From NCBI GenBank assembly GCA_026987025.1, contig JALSNJ010000026.1:186001-250000 (forward strand): a DNA stretch of 64,000 bases. Reading direction: 5' to 3'. Shown piece by piece: positions 25,886-34,061 of this stretch; the first letter of the stretch is position 1, and every line of letters starts with the position of its first letter. The notes below the pieces were generated by a model. It had not been told where the DNA came from. It did not search any database and saw nothing but the letters and a program-made list of their open reading frames with translations. The position numbers were made by a program, and so were the translations under genes. The stretch comes from Candidatus Aminicenantota bacterium (GTDB taxonomy: Bacteria; Acidobacteriota; Aminicenantia; S016-38).

Positions 25886-26041
25886 AGAAGGGTCTATTCT
25901 TTCGGTCTGCAGCTCTGCGTGGGCTATCTTTATGGGGTTTCTAAATCTGGTTTCTATTAAAGGCCTCGCCCCCTCCAGTATCTGCCGGGCTCTTTTGGCA
26001 ACTTTAAGGGTATAAAGATAACGGTTTTCCTTAAGCTTCAT
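25841..26041 (-). CDS. rpoZ: RNA polymerase omega subunit
   Basis: A 66-residue protein with NRYLYTLKVAKRARQILEGARP and a NPIKIAHAEL segment, the conserved helices of omega, which clamps the beta' C-terminus and is part of the ppGpp site in many bacteria. It is short but full length for this family. GGAGGGAG precedes ATG 26041. The gene is divergent from relA/spoT, its usual chromosomal neighbour, and overlaps the amgK-like gene by 45 bp at the 3' end. Confidence 0.88.
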   Translation of the reverse strand: MKLKENRYLYTLKVAKRARQILEGARPLIETRFRNPIKIAHAELQTERIDPSSIVINPVEDFSFYK

Positions 26042-26077
26042 TTTCTCCCTCCGGTGGATATTTTACCACAAAGACCT

Positions 26078-26087
26078 ATTATATAAT
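26078..26087. promoter_or_regulatory. Bidirectional -10 element between rpoZ and relA/spoT
   Basis: The sequence ATTATATAAT reads TATAAT on both strands: 26082-26087 for relA and 26083-26078 for rpoZ. Predicted leaders are about 14 nt (relA) and 30 nt (rpoZ), each with a Shine-Dalgarno. Confidence 0.5.
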
Positions 26088-26107
26088 TATTGCAGAGGGA
26101 GGGGATA

Positions 26108-28225
26108 TTGCAAATTCGCTACGAAGATCTGGAAGAGCTTGTGCTCAAAAACAGGCCCAGGGCGGACATAAAGCAACTCAGGAAGGCCTGGCTCTTCGCC
26201 GCCCGGGCCCACAAGGACCAGTTCAGGGCCTCGGGGGATCCCTACCTTACCCATCCTTTGAAGGTGGCCTATACCTTAGCAGGCTGGGGAGCAGATCTTA
26301 CCACGGTAATAGCAGGCCTTCTTCACGATGTGATGGAAGACGCAGGGGTAAGCAGAAAGGAGCTGGAGAGGCTATTCGGTAAGGAAGTGGCTTTTATCGT
26401 GGAGGCCCTGACAAAACTCTCCAGGGTAAGGATCCCGGAGACCGAAGGGAGGGGTTTTTCCTCCTCAGAAAGACAGGTGGCCTCCATACTCAAGCTTTTC
26501 CTTTCCTCCATGGACGAACCGAGGATTTTAAAGGTAAAGCTGGCGGACAGACTACACAATATGGAGACCCTTCAGTTTCTTCCCCCATCAAAGCAACGGA
26601 GGATAGCCGAAGAAACCCTGACAATCTATGTTCCCATAGCCCACATGATGGGTATGGGACGGGTAAAGGGGGATCTGGAGGACCTTTGCTTCCGCTACCT
26701 TTATCCGGAGGAATACTCCAGGCTGGAGAGGCTTCTGGCCTCCAAGATGAAGGAACTTCAGGAAAAACTTCAAAGGATGCAGAGGCTCCTGGAGGAAGTT
26801 CTGAAAAAGGAGGGCATTCCCTTCAGAATCCAGTCCAGGGTTAAAAGGCTTTACAGCATCTTCAGGAAAATGAGAAGAAAGGGGGTGGAGCTTTCCAGCA
26901 TAGATGACCTTTTAGCCCTCAGGGTTATAACCGACAGCGTGGACAGGTGCTATCAGATCCTGGGAATTGTACACAAAAATTGGCCCCCCATACAGGGAAG
27001 GCTGAGGGACTGGATAGCCAGCCCCAAGCCCAACGGGTACCGCTCCCTTCATACCACCATAATTGTGGGAGGAGACAAGTTTGAAATTCAGATAAGAACA
27101 GAGGAAATGCACCGGGAGGCGGAATTGGGCAGCGCCTCCCACCTGGCTTACAAGGAGGACAGAAGTTACATAAAGGAAGCCCTGGACTTCGTCAGAGAAC
27201 TGCAGAGCGACCTCAAGGCCAAGGACCTCATAAAGAACATAGGCAGGAGCCTGGAAGTAAGGGAGGTAATCTATGTTCAGACTCCCAAGGGCCACACCAT
27301 AGAACTTCCCGCAGGCTCCACGCCCCTGGATTTCGCATACGCCATACACACCGAAATAGGTCATCATGCCGTGGGGGCCAGGGTTAACGGTTTGAGGCAC
27401 TCCTTAAAAAAACCCCTCCAATCAGGTCAGGTGGTGGAAATAATAACGGACCCCAAGGCCGCCCCTTCGGTGGACTGGCTTAATTTTGTGAAAACCCAGA
27501 GGGCTAGGCAGAAAATAAAAAGCTGGTTCAGAAAAACCGAAAAGAGCCGACTCATACCCCAAGGGAAAAAGATATGGGAAGAATTTCTGCAGAAGAACAG
27601 AAAAATTTTAGGGGAAGTTACCGAGGAGGATCTGGAGAAAAGGCTCAGACACATCAACATAAAGGACCTGGACTATTTCTATTACCTTATCGGAAAGGAA
27701 GCCATTTCCCCTTCGCCCCGTCTCCTGAGAAGGCTTTTCCCCGAAAAGTTCAGGACCGAGCTCAGAAAGAAAAGGCGGGTTTTCAGAAAACCAGCGGTTA
27801 TAGTGGACGGCTACCAGGACATTGAGGTGGAATTTGCCGGTTGCTGTAAACCCATAAAAGGGGATGAAATATTCGCCTATGTAACCAAGCGGGGAATAAA
27901 AATCCATACCAAAACATGCCCCCTTTACCTTCAGGGGCTGCTGGACCCCTCCAGGATAAGGCAGGCCCGGTGGGTAGAAGGGGAGGAGCAGAGGCAGACG
28001 GTTTCCTTAGAGGTGAAGGTGATAGACAGGCCAGGGATGCTGAAGGATCTTCTGGAACTTATCTCCAGGCACAACATAAATGTGGTGGATGTGAGGGGAA
28101 ACTCCGTGGGGGATGGCACTGGGGTCATTTCTATCTCCTTTGAAATAAAGGATAAAGGACAATGGAACGAGGTGTTTCGGGAACTCAACTCCCAGGATGA
28201 AATTTTAAACATAAGGGTTCTATAA
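26108..28225 (+). CDS. relA/spoT: Bifunctional (p)ppGpp synthetase/hydrolase
   Basis: Long RSH enzyme of the stringent response, 705 residues from TTG 26108. The HD hydrolase domain is intact (THPLKVAYTLAGW, GLLHDVMEDAG, KLADRLHNMETL). The synthetase domain has SRVKRLYSIFRKM, SIDDLLALRVI and GRLRDWIASPKPNGYRSLHTT; the RxxD-type RLRD fits bifunctional rather than RelA-only enzymes (EFDD). TGS (VQTPKGHTIELPAGSTPLDFAYAIH), zinc-finger-like (CCKPIKGD, TKTCPLY) and C-terminal ACT domains follow. TTG 26108 is preferred over TTG 26090 because GGGAGGGG lies between them and the predicted transcript starts near 26094. Confidence 0.95.
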   Translation: MQIRYEDLEELVLKNRPRADIKQLRKAWLFAARAHKDQFRASGDPYLTHPLKVAYTLAGWGADLTTVIAGLLHDVMEDAGVSRKELERLFGKEVAFIVEALTKLSRVRIPETEGRGFSSSERQVASILKLFLSSMDEPRILKVKLADRLHNMETLQFLPPSKQRRIAEETLTIYVPIAHMMGMGRVKGDLEDLCFRYLYPEEYSRLERLLASKMKELQEKLQRMQRLLEEVLKKEGIPFRIQSRVKRLYSIFRKMRRKGVELSSIDDLLALRVITDSVDRCYQILGIVHKNWPPIQGRLRDWIASPKPNGYRSLHTTIIVGGDKFEIQIRTEEMHREAELGSASHLAYKEDRSYIKEALDFVRELQSDLKAKDLIKNIGRSLEVREVIYVQTPKGHTIELPAGSTPLDFAYAIHTEIGHHAVGARVNGLRHSLKKPLQSGQVVEIITDPKAAPSVDWLNFVKTQRARQKIKSWFRKTEKSRLIPQGKKIWEEFLQKNRKILGEVTEEDLEKRLRHINIKDLDYFYYLIGKEAISPSPRLLRRLFPEKFRTELRKKRRVFRKPAVIVDGYQDIEVEFAGCCKPIKGDEIFAYVTKRGIKIHTKTCPLYLQGLLDPSRIRQARWVEGEEQRQTVSLEVKVIDRPGMLKDLLELISRHNINVVDVRGNSVGDGTGVISISFEIKDKGQWNEVFRELNSQDEILNIRVL

Positions 28226-28247
28226 TATTTATGTGAGGAGGGAAGCT

Positions 28248-28757
28248 ATGAGAATTTTGGGTCTGTTTCTCCTGGTGGGGTTCCTCCTTTCCCAGTCGCC
28301 TCTGGTGGAGCTTTCAAAAAAGGAAAAGGAAAGGAGAAGGAGAATAAAGACCACCAAGGTTATAACCAACGCCGACCTGGGGAAGGCCCCCCGGCCCAGC
28401 GTAATAACAAAGAGAGCGAAGTCCTTCTTGCCCCGGGTCAGTGGCGGGGAATCGGAGGGGGAAAAATCTCCTAAAAAGAAAAGGGAATGGTGGATTTCAA
28501 GAAAAAGGAAGCTGGAGGAAAAGATAGCCTCATTGAAGAGAAAAATCCAGGAGCTTCAACAAAAGGTCAACTCCCTGAGCACCAACTTTCTTATAGAACA
28601 GAGGCCCATAGCCCAGCAGAAAGTTAAATCGGCCTTGGAAAAAGCTAAGGGACAGCTGGAAGCCGCCAAAAGGGAGCTGGCCCAGGCGAAGAAGGCCCTG
28701 GATAAGCTCTACGAGGAGGCCAGGAAGGCCGGAATCCCCCCTGGATGGCTGAGATAA
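28248..28757 (+). CDS. Secreted coiled-coil protein, unknown function
   Basis: A 169-residue protein. A signal peptide (MRILGLFLLVGFLLSQSPLVEL) is followed by a basic stretch (KKEKERRRRIKTTK), then VITNADLGK, a short motif I associate with many small acidobacterial and deltaproteobacterial envelope proteins. Residues about 85-160 form a heptad-rich coiled coil (KLEEKIASLKRKIQELQQ, LEKAKGQLEAAKRELAQAKK). The start is ATG 28248 because GAGGAGGGAAG lies just before it; an upstream in-frame GTG would put that site inside the gene. It follows relA/spoT closely. No enzymatic motif is present. Confidence 0.72.
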   Translation: MRILGLFLLVGFLLSQSPLVELSKKEKERRRRIKTTKVITNADLGKAPRPSVITKRAKSFLPRVSGGESEGEKSPKKKREWWISRKRKLEEKIASLKRKIQELQQKVNSLSTNFLIEQRPIAQQKVKSALEKAKGQLEAAKRELAQAKKALDKLYEEARKAGIPPGWLR

Positions 28758-28759
28758 TT

Positions 28760-28787
28760 TTGAAGTTCCCTTCCGGTCTGTTAAAAT
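28760..28787 (+). promoter_or_regulatory. Promoter of the DsbC-like gene
   Basis: TTGAAG (28760-28765), 16 bp spacer, then TGtTAAAAT (hexamer 28782-28787). AAAGGAGGT follows before ATG 28805. Confidence 0.55.
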
Positions 28788-28804
28788 AGGGAAAGGAGGT
28801 TTCA

Positions 28805-29578
28805 ATGAGAAAATTTACGATTCTAATTCTTCTTCTGCTCCTTAGCTTTCCTGCCCTCTCAACAACCAAAAATCCCTGCAGCGGCGTCACCTACGCCACC
28901 CTTCAAAAACATGTGCCTAAGCTCCCTCAAGGCAAGGTTCTCTCAAAAAAGCCGGTTTTCAACCTCTGCGAGGTGATAGTGGACCTGGGGGGAAAGCCGT
29001 ATCCCTTTTATGTGGGAAGGGGTTATGTGATACTGGGGAATCTTTTCTCCCTGGGCCAGAGCGTAACCAACCAGAGCTACCAGAAGGCCCAGGCCAGGGA
29101 AGCGGAGCTTCAGAAAGGAAAATTCAAAACCCTGAGGAGAAGGGCCGATGCCCTTACCGTCATGGTTTACAAACCCTCCTCCTCCGCGCGAAGAGTTCTC
29201 TACATGTTCACCGACCCGGTATGCCCCTTTTGCGCCAGGGCTGAAAAGCAGATTAAGTCCATAGTGAAAAAGCACAATGTAATCCTCAAGGTCCTCTTTT
29301 ACCCTGTCCACAGACCCAGGGGAACCGATCTGGCGGCAGTGGCCATATGCAAGGGGATAGACCTGGACACTTACCTGGCCAAGGAATGGGAAAGGAAGGC
29401 CAACCCTTCTAAGGAAAAATGCAGCAAGGGGGAGGAAATTCTTTCCAGGACCGATAAACTGGCCCGGGAGCTGGGAATATCCGGGGTCCCCACCTTTATA
29501 ATGGATAGCGGCGACAGGGTCGTGGGGGCCAACATGGGGGCCTTGGAGGAAATGCTCAGGAAGACCGACGGGAAGTAG
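28805..29578 (+). CDS. Periplasmic thioredoxin-fold protein, DsbC/DsbG-like
   Basis: A 257-residue protein with a signal peptide (cleavage about residue 19). The thioredoxin domain carries CPFC at residues 140-143 (FTDPVCPFCARAEKQI) and the cis-Pro loop GVPTFI. The helical insert holds an extra CSKG cysteine. The N-terminal 110 residues have Cys25 and Cys55, which may form a structural disulfide, and take the place of the DsbC dimerisation domain, although I do not see clear homology there. It probably isomerises or oxidises disulfides in the periplasm. It has its own promoter. Its last 23 bp overlap the convergent recN. Confidence 0.83.
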   Translation: MRKFTILILLLLLSFPALSTTKNPCSGVTYATLQKHVPKLPQGKVLSKKPVFNLCEVIVDLGGKPYPFYVGRGYVILGNLFSLGQSVTNQSYQKAQAREAELQKGKFKTLRRRADALTVMVYKPSSSARRVLYMFTDPVCPFCARAEKQIKSIVKKHNVILKVLFYPVHRPRGTDLAAVAICKGIDLDTYLAKEWERKANPSKEKCSKGEEILSRTDKLARELGISGVPTFIMDSGDRVVGANMGALEEMLRKTDGK

Positions 29579-31151
29579 CCCTGTTTAGAAGCTCCTCGGC
29601 GCTCCGCAGGGCCGCCGGGGTGGCTTCTCCTGCCAGCATCCTGGCCAGTTCCTCAACCCTTTCCTGTCCCTTCACTTCCCTTACGAAGGTGTAAGTTCTC
29701 CCCTTTATTACCTTCTTCTCCACCAAAAAATGTTGATGGGCAAAGGCAGCCACCTGGGGAAGGTGGGTTACCACTATGGTCTGGTTTTTTCCGGATATAT
29801 CCCTCAGCATCTTGCCCAGCTCCAGGGAAGTTTTCCCCCCTATTCCAGCATCTATCTCGTCAAAAACGAAGGTTTTCCCCTCCCCGGCAAAGAGGCTTTT
29901 GAGGGCCAGCATTATCCTGGAAAGCTCTCCACCGGAGGCTACCTTTTTCAGGGGTTTGAGTTCCTCGCCTGGGTTGGCGGAAAAGAAAAACTCCGCCCCC
30001 TCAAGGCCCAGGGCTGAGGGGGCCCCTCCACTGAACATCACCTGGAACCTGGCCCTTTCCATGGCCAGTTTTTTAAGCCTCTTCAGAACCTCCCTTTCCA
30101 GCTTTTCCTTGCCCTCCCTGCGAAGGCGGGAAAGTTCCTCCGCAGCCTCCCTGAACTCCCCCCAGGCTTTCTCCTTCTCCTGGCGGAGCTTCTGAAGATC
30201 AAAGGACTCCTCCAAATGCCTCAGCCTTTCTTCAGCCTTCTCCTTGAATTTGAGAACTTCCCCGATGCTTTCACCGTACTTCCTCTTAAGCCTTTCTATA
30301 AGGGCCAACCTTTCCTCCACCTTCTCCAAGGAAGTATCCTCATCCTCCAGGTAGCCGATCTTCTCACCCACCAGCCTCAAAACATCCGAAAGGCTGGAGA
30401 TGAAACCCTCCAGCTCTTCAAGATGCGGAAGAAACTCAGGGAAGGCCTTCCCCAGCTCTTCCATGGAGGACCTGACCCTCCACAACCTATCCCCGAGCCC
30501 CCCTTCGGCTTCCAGCTCTGAACTTAAGTAGGATAGGGCCTCCCTGAGTTTTTCCTTCCTGATTAGCAACTCCCTCAGCGTAAGCAGTTCCTCTTCCTCT
30601 CCCTCCCTCAAACCAGCAGCTTCTATCTCCTGGATTTGAAACACAAGCAGGTCCCTTTCCCTCTCCATCTCCCGCCTCCTTCCCTCCGCCTCCTTCAGCC
30701 TTCTGAGGGCCCTTTGGTAGAACTCCCACCTCCTTCTCACTTCCTCCCTTAGCGAGGAAAGCCCCAGGTAATCGTCAAGGAAAAACAGGTGGTTCTCCGA
30801 GTTAAGAAGGAAATAATGATCCCTCTGGCCGAAGATGTCTATTTTTGAGCTGGAAAATTCAGCCAGCTTCCTCAGGGGAACCATCTCCCCATCCAGGAGG
30901 GCCCTGGACCTTTTCCTCCCTATCTCCAGGCTCACCACCTTCCCATCTATCATGGCCTCAATTTTAGCCCTGTCCTGTCCGGTCCTTATGGCATCGGCCT
31001 CCCCCTTTCCGCTTACCAAGGCCTTCAGGCTTCCGACTATTATGGATTTTCCAGCCCCTGTCTCTCCGGTCAGCACCACAAAACCGTGGTGTAGCTCCAG
31101 CTCCACCTCCTCCACCACCGCCAGGTTTTTTATCCTCAGGATTTCTATCAT
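29556..31151 (-). CDS. recN: DNA repair ATPase RecN
   Basis: SMC-like protein for double-strand-break repair. From ATG 31151 it has 531 residues. The N-terminus EILRIKNLAVVEEVELEL leads into Walker A GETGAGKSIIVGSL, and a coiled coil fills about 150-370. ASGGELSRIMLALKSLFA (signature), FDEIDAGIGG (Walker B) and VVTHLPQVAAFAHQHF follow. The frame stays open for 100 further codons upstream, but that stretch is low-complexity, overlaps lnt and lacks homology, so the family N-terminus is used. No Shine-Dalgarno is seen; TATAAT lies 9 nt before the ATG. Confidence 0.94.
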   Translation of the reverse strand: MIEILRIKNLAVVEEVELELHHGFVVLTGETGAGKSIIVGSLKALVSGKGEADAIRTGQDRAKIEAMIDGKVVSLEIGRKRSRALLDGEMVPLRKLAEFSSSKIDIFGQRDHYFLLNSENHLFFLDDYLGLSSLREEVRRRWEFYQRALRRLKEAEGRRREMERERDLLVFQIQEIEAAGLREGEEEELLTLRELLIRKEKLREALSYLSSELEAEGGLGDRLWRVRSSMEELGKAFPEFLPHLEELEGFISSLSDVLRLVGEKIGYLEDEDTSLEKVEERLALIERLKRKYGESIGEVLKFKEKAEERLRHLEESFDLQKLRQEKEKAWGEFREAAEELSRLRREGKEKLEREVLKRLKKLAMERARFQVMFSGGAPSALGLEGAEFFFSANPGEELKPLKKVASGGELSRIMLALKSLFAGEGKTFVFDEIDAGIGGKTSLELGKMLRDISGKNQTIVVTHLPQVAAFAHQHFLVEKKVIKGRTYTFVREVKGQERVEELARMLAGEATPAALRSAEELLNRATSRRSS

Positions 31152-31156
31152 AGGGA

Positions 31157-32611
31157 TTAAATTATAAAGAATTTCCTTTTGCCGACCAACGACCTGGCCA
31201 AAAGAAAGGCTACCAGAATAAAGGAAGAGAGGAGATAAAAAAGGCGCTGATATTTTCCCATCAGAGTGTATATGCTCAGGTCCTTCCCTGGGGAAAAATA
31301 GGAGGTTATACCTTGGGTTTTGTAAATTTCGCTGCGGGCCAGAATCCTGCCGTAGGGGTCCACCACCGCGCTTATCCCGGAGGAGGCGGCCCTGATAAGG
31401 TACCTCCTGTTTTCCACCGCCCTCAGCCTGGCCTGATAAAAATGCTGCCACGGAGCCGAACTCCTCCCGTACCAGGCATCGTTGGTGAGGTTGACTATAA
31501 ATTCCGCCCCCTGGCCCACCATTTTCCTCACAAGTTCGGGAAAGATAGCCTCATAACAAACCGGGGAGGCGAATCTATGCTCTTCAAAATTCAGAAGAAG
31601 GATGTCCTTCCCCGGGGAAAAATCCCCGATCTCCATGGCTATTCTCGGCACAAGCCTCCTCAAAAAGGGAAGGGGGTTGTATTCTCCGAAGGGAACCAGG
31701 TGGATTTTGGAATACCTTTTTATTTCCCCGTGGGGTGAAATGGAGAAAACCGAATTATAAAACCTTCCCTCCTCAACCCAGGTGGCGGAAAAGACGATCC
31801 ATACCTTCCACCTACGGGCAAGGCCCTGGATGTAGTTCCTCCAGGATGGTTCGGATAAATAAATGAAGGGCACTGTGGTTTCGGGAAAAACAAGAAGTTG
31901 AGCCCCTTCCCTTGCGGCCTCCTCCCCCAGTTTTTCGTACTCCCTCAGGACTTCGTTGGCCTTTTCAACTGTAATGGGAGGGGAAAAATCCCAGCTGTTC
32001 TGAAGTATCGTCACCTTAAACCTTCCCCGGGAATAGGGACCCATCATAAGAAAACCGGCCAAGTGAAGGAAAAACCATAAGAGGAGAGCTGTGCCCCTTC
32101 TTCCCCTGTAGAAAAGGACCGCCAGGAACATCATGAGGAAACTCAAAAGATAAATTCCCCCCACCGAGGCCCACTGTATAAAAGGAAGATCGCAGGAGAC
32201 AGTGTACCCCAGGCTGGCCCAGGGAAAACCCGTAAAAAGCGTTTCCCTGAGAACCTCCAGGCCAACCCAGAGGAGGGGAGAGAGGTAAAGAAGCCCTCCC
32301 CTTAACCACCGAAGGGACAGGGAAAAAAGCCCGAAATAAAGGGAAAGGTAGGCGGATAGCCCCAGCAGAGCCAGTATTCCTAAGGGAAGGGGGATATTTC
32401 CGTATTTTTTCAGGGTAGGGGCTATCCAATATAGGGCCGAGGAGAAATAGGAAAGACCCGCCACGAAGCCCACCAGAAAATTGGCCCTTCTGGCCATGGA
32501 GGAGAAAAAGAGAAAGGTCGCCAGGAAGGCCACCAGAGAAAAGGCCCAATCAAAAAGGGAGAAGGAAAGGGAAAGGACCACACCGGAGAAAATCGCCATA
32601 AAATAGGCCAT
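31157..32611 (-). CDS. lnt: Apolipoprotein N-acyltransferase
   Basis: Adds the third acyl chain to lipoproteins in the inner membrane. The 484-residue protein has about six N-terminal helices. A nitrilase domain follows with the catalytic triad Glu (VFPETTVPF), Lys (YSKIHLVPFGEY) and Cys (ASPVCYEAIFPELV). NDAWYGRSSAPWQH is the usual Lnt block after the Cys. Together with Lgt (46909) and several lipoproteins it supports a diderm cell. TAAAAT ends 6 nt before ATG 32611 and no Shine-Dalgarno is present. It is followed by recN. Confidence 0.95.
   Translation of the reverse strand: MAYFMAIFSGVVLSLSFSLFDWAFSLVAFLATFLFFSSMARRANFLVGFVAGLSYFSSALYWIAPTLKKYGNIPLPLGILALLGLSAYLSLYFGLFSLSLRWLRGGLLYLSPLLWVGLEVLRETLFTGFPWASLGYTVSCDLPFIQWASVGGIYLLSFLMMFLAVLFYRGRRGTALLLWFFLHLAGFLMMGPYSRGRFKVTILQNSWDFSPPITVEKANEVLREYEKLGEEAAREGAQLLVFPETTVPFIYLSEPSWRNYIQGLARRWKVWIVFSATWVEEGRFYNSVFSISPHGEIKRYSKIHLVPFGEYNPLPFLRRLVPRIAMEIGDFSPGKDILLLNFEEHRFASPVCYEAIFPELVRKMVGQGAEFIVNLTNDAWYGRSSAPWQHFYQARLRAVENRRYLIRAASSGISAVVDPYGRILARSEIYKTQGITSYFSPGKDLSIYTLMGKYQRLFYLLSSFILVAFLLARSLVGKRKFFII
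31161..31166 (-). promoter_or_regulatory. -10-like box before recN
   Basis: TATAAT on the minus strand, formed from the last codons of lnt, ends 9 nt before the recN ATG. It may give a near-leaderless recN transcript inside the lnt-recN unit. Confidence 0.35.
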
Positions 32612-32617
32612 AAAAGG

Positions 32618-32623
32618 ATTTTA
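32618..32623 (-). promoter_or_regulatory. -10 box, leaderless start of lnt
   Basis: TAAAAT on the minus strand followed by exactly 6 nt (CCTTTT) and ATG. No Shine-Dalgarno lies between. Confidence 0.5.
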
Positions 32624-32660
32624 CCCCAAGCTCAGGAAAATTCCACTTGGGGCTCTTTTC

Positions 32661-32669
32661 TGGTAAACT
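32661..32669 (+). promoter_or_regulatory. Extended -10 box before the motor operon
   Basis: TGgTAAACT ends 8 nt before ATG 32678. A GAGG directly abuts the ATG, too close to be a standard Shine-Dalgarno. The 66-bp divergent gap with lnt holds little else. Confidence 0.4.
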
Positions 32670-32677
32670 TCCTGAGG

Positions 32678-33553
32678 ATGTCGGACAGAAATTTCTCCAG
32701 GGCCTTGCTCCTTGCCTTAGCAGCATGGGTGATTTTCTATTATCTCTTCCCGGTCCCCTTCCTCCCCGACGGCTCCTATTTTCTGAGGGCCGTGGCGGGG
32801 CAGGTTTATTCCAGAGCCATCTTTTTCGTCTTTCTGGTGGGGCTCTTTTACCTGTGGTTAAGCGTAAGGCAGCTTAGAGGCCTCCTGAGAATAAACCTCC
32901 TCCTCGGATGCGAGGGCCTTCCGTGCCTGGAGAAAATCCCCCTGTCCCCTCCCCTGAGCTCCGTTGTAAAAACCTTTTTGAACTTCAGCCGGAGGGCCAG
33001 GGGAAGGCAGGAGATGGTATCCATGACGGAAGCTTACCTGAGAGCCCTCAGGGAAAGTTTGGAAGAGAAGTTTTCCCCTGTGAAGGTAATAATATGGGCC
33101 CTTCCCCTCATGGGCTTCATAGGCACCGTGGTGGGGGTGAGCATGGCCATAGCCGGTTTTAAAGTATCAGGGGAAGGTACCTCCTCCTTCGTCCAGTCCT
33201 TCTCCCAGGTAACTCAGGGCCTTTACACTGCCTTTGATACCACCTTCTTAGGATTGGTTCTGGTTCTGGTATTAATGTTCCTCTACTCCGCCGCCTGGAA
33301 GAGAATATCCGTGTCCATTAACACCCTGGAAGGCTTCCTCTTAGAAAAAATAATTCCTCAGATGGAATTCCCGGAGCAGACCTTAGGCCTCTCCCTGGAC
33401 ATCTCCCAATGGGAGGAAAGGATGAACTCCGTGGTGGAAAAGATGGAGGAAGGGGCCAGGATACTGGCTGCCATTTCCAGGGCCCTGCTTCTTTCACTGG
33501 GAGAAGAGGGAAAGGAAAGGATCCTAAATGAGGCCGAGAGGGGAGAGCTTTAA
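32678..33553 (+). CDS. MotA/TolQ/ExbB-type proton-channel protein
   Basis: A 291-residue protein with four membrane segments (about 9-29, 47-65, 139-160, 188-208). The third and fourth form the TolQ/ExbB channel signature: IIWALPLMGFIGTVVGVSMAI, then FSQVTQGLYTAFDTTFLGLVLVL with the conserved Thr-rich helix start. A cytoplasmic loop of about 75 residues and a C-terminal tail of about 80 residues (with NSVVEKMEEGARILAAISRA) flank them. By family it would form the pentameric stator that passes protons to drive a TolR/ExbD-like partner. The next two genes fit that partner. It leads a seven-gene overlapping operon. It is not adjacent to tolB, pal, tonB or flagellar genes. Confidence 0.82.
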   Translation: MSDRNFSRALLLALAAWVIFYYLFPVPFLPDGSYFLRAVAGQVYSRAIFFVFLVGLFYLWLSVRQLRGLLRINLLLGCEGLPCLEKIPLSPPLSSVVKTFLNFSRRARGRQEMVSMTEAYLRALRESLEEKFSPVKVIIWALPLMGFIGTVVGVSMAIAGFKVSGEGTSSFVQSFSQVTQGLYTAFDTTFLGLVLVLVLMFLYSAAWKRISVSINTLEGFLLEKIIPQMEFPEQTLGLSLDISQWEERMNSVVEKMEEGARILAAISRALLLSLGEEGKERILNEAERGEL

Positions 33554-34061
33554 CCTGGTATCAATTATTGACCTTATGTTTTCCTTCACCGGGATCCTGC
33601 TCTTTTTAATATGGGGCTTTTCCTCCATTCCCAGGGAAAAACAGTACCGCAAAGCCAAGGAGGCGGTCAAGGAATACTATAGCTTCGTTTTGAAAAAGGC
33701 ACAGCTAACCACCGTAAAGGCCAGGCGAGACTTTATATTCCAGCTCAAGCCCATGGTCTTTATTCTGGACTCAGGAAAAACCTTGAAATACCTTTCCCCG
33801 GAAGGGTATCCGGAGAAAATAGCCTTTTCGGAAATGATAGGAAAGATTAAAAAATGCGTTCGGATAAACAAGAGCAGTGGATACAGAAAGCGTCTGTGCG
33901 GGGTGGTATTCATGATTCCGCCGGAGGGCTTTGCGGCGGTTAAAGAAGTGGAGAAGAAGGTATGGAACTTCCTGGAAAACACCGAATACTTCCTCCCTCT
34001 GAGCTACATACCCATGGATGAAGAAACATACAGGAAGGCCAGGGCGTTATGGGAAAAGTAG
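33528..34061 (+). CDS. TolR/ExbD-like protein, first of two
   Basis: A 177-residue protein with one N-terminal membrane helix, SIIDLMFSFTGILLFLIWG. Asp15 at the helix start matches the proton-carrying Asp of ExbD/TolR/MotB (consensus lVDvmlvLLiifm). The rest is predicted periplasmic with mixed alpha-beta sequence (DFIFQLKPMVFILDSGKTL, VVFMIPPEGFAAVKEVEKKV), reminiscent of the TolR strand-helix-strand domain but too divergent to be sure. It overlaps the channel gene by 26 bp and the next gene by 13 bp. No OmpA-like peptidoglycan-binding domain is visible. Confidence 0.7.
   Translation: MRPRGESFNLVSIIDLMFSFTGILLFLIWGFSSIPREKQYRKAKEAVKEYYSFVLKKAQLTTVKARRDFIFQLKPMVFILDSGKTLKYLSPEGYPEKIAFSEMIGKIKKCVRINKSSGYRKRLCGVVFMIPPEGFAAVKEVEKKVWNFLENTEYFLPLSYIPMDEETYRKARALWEK

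Noticed and set aside
26090-26107. TTG 26090 as the relA/spoT start
   Set aside because: The only Shine-Dalgarno (GGGAGGGG) lies downstream of it, and the predicted transcript would begin after it. TTG 26108 fits better.
31152-31451. 100-codon N-terminal extension of recN
   Set aside because: The extension runs inside lnt, is low in recognisable sequence, and RecN proteins start at the EILRIKNLAVV-type strand. ATG 31151 is the sensible start.
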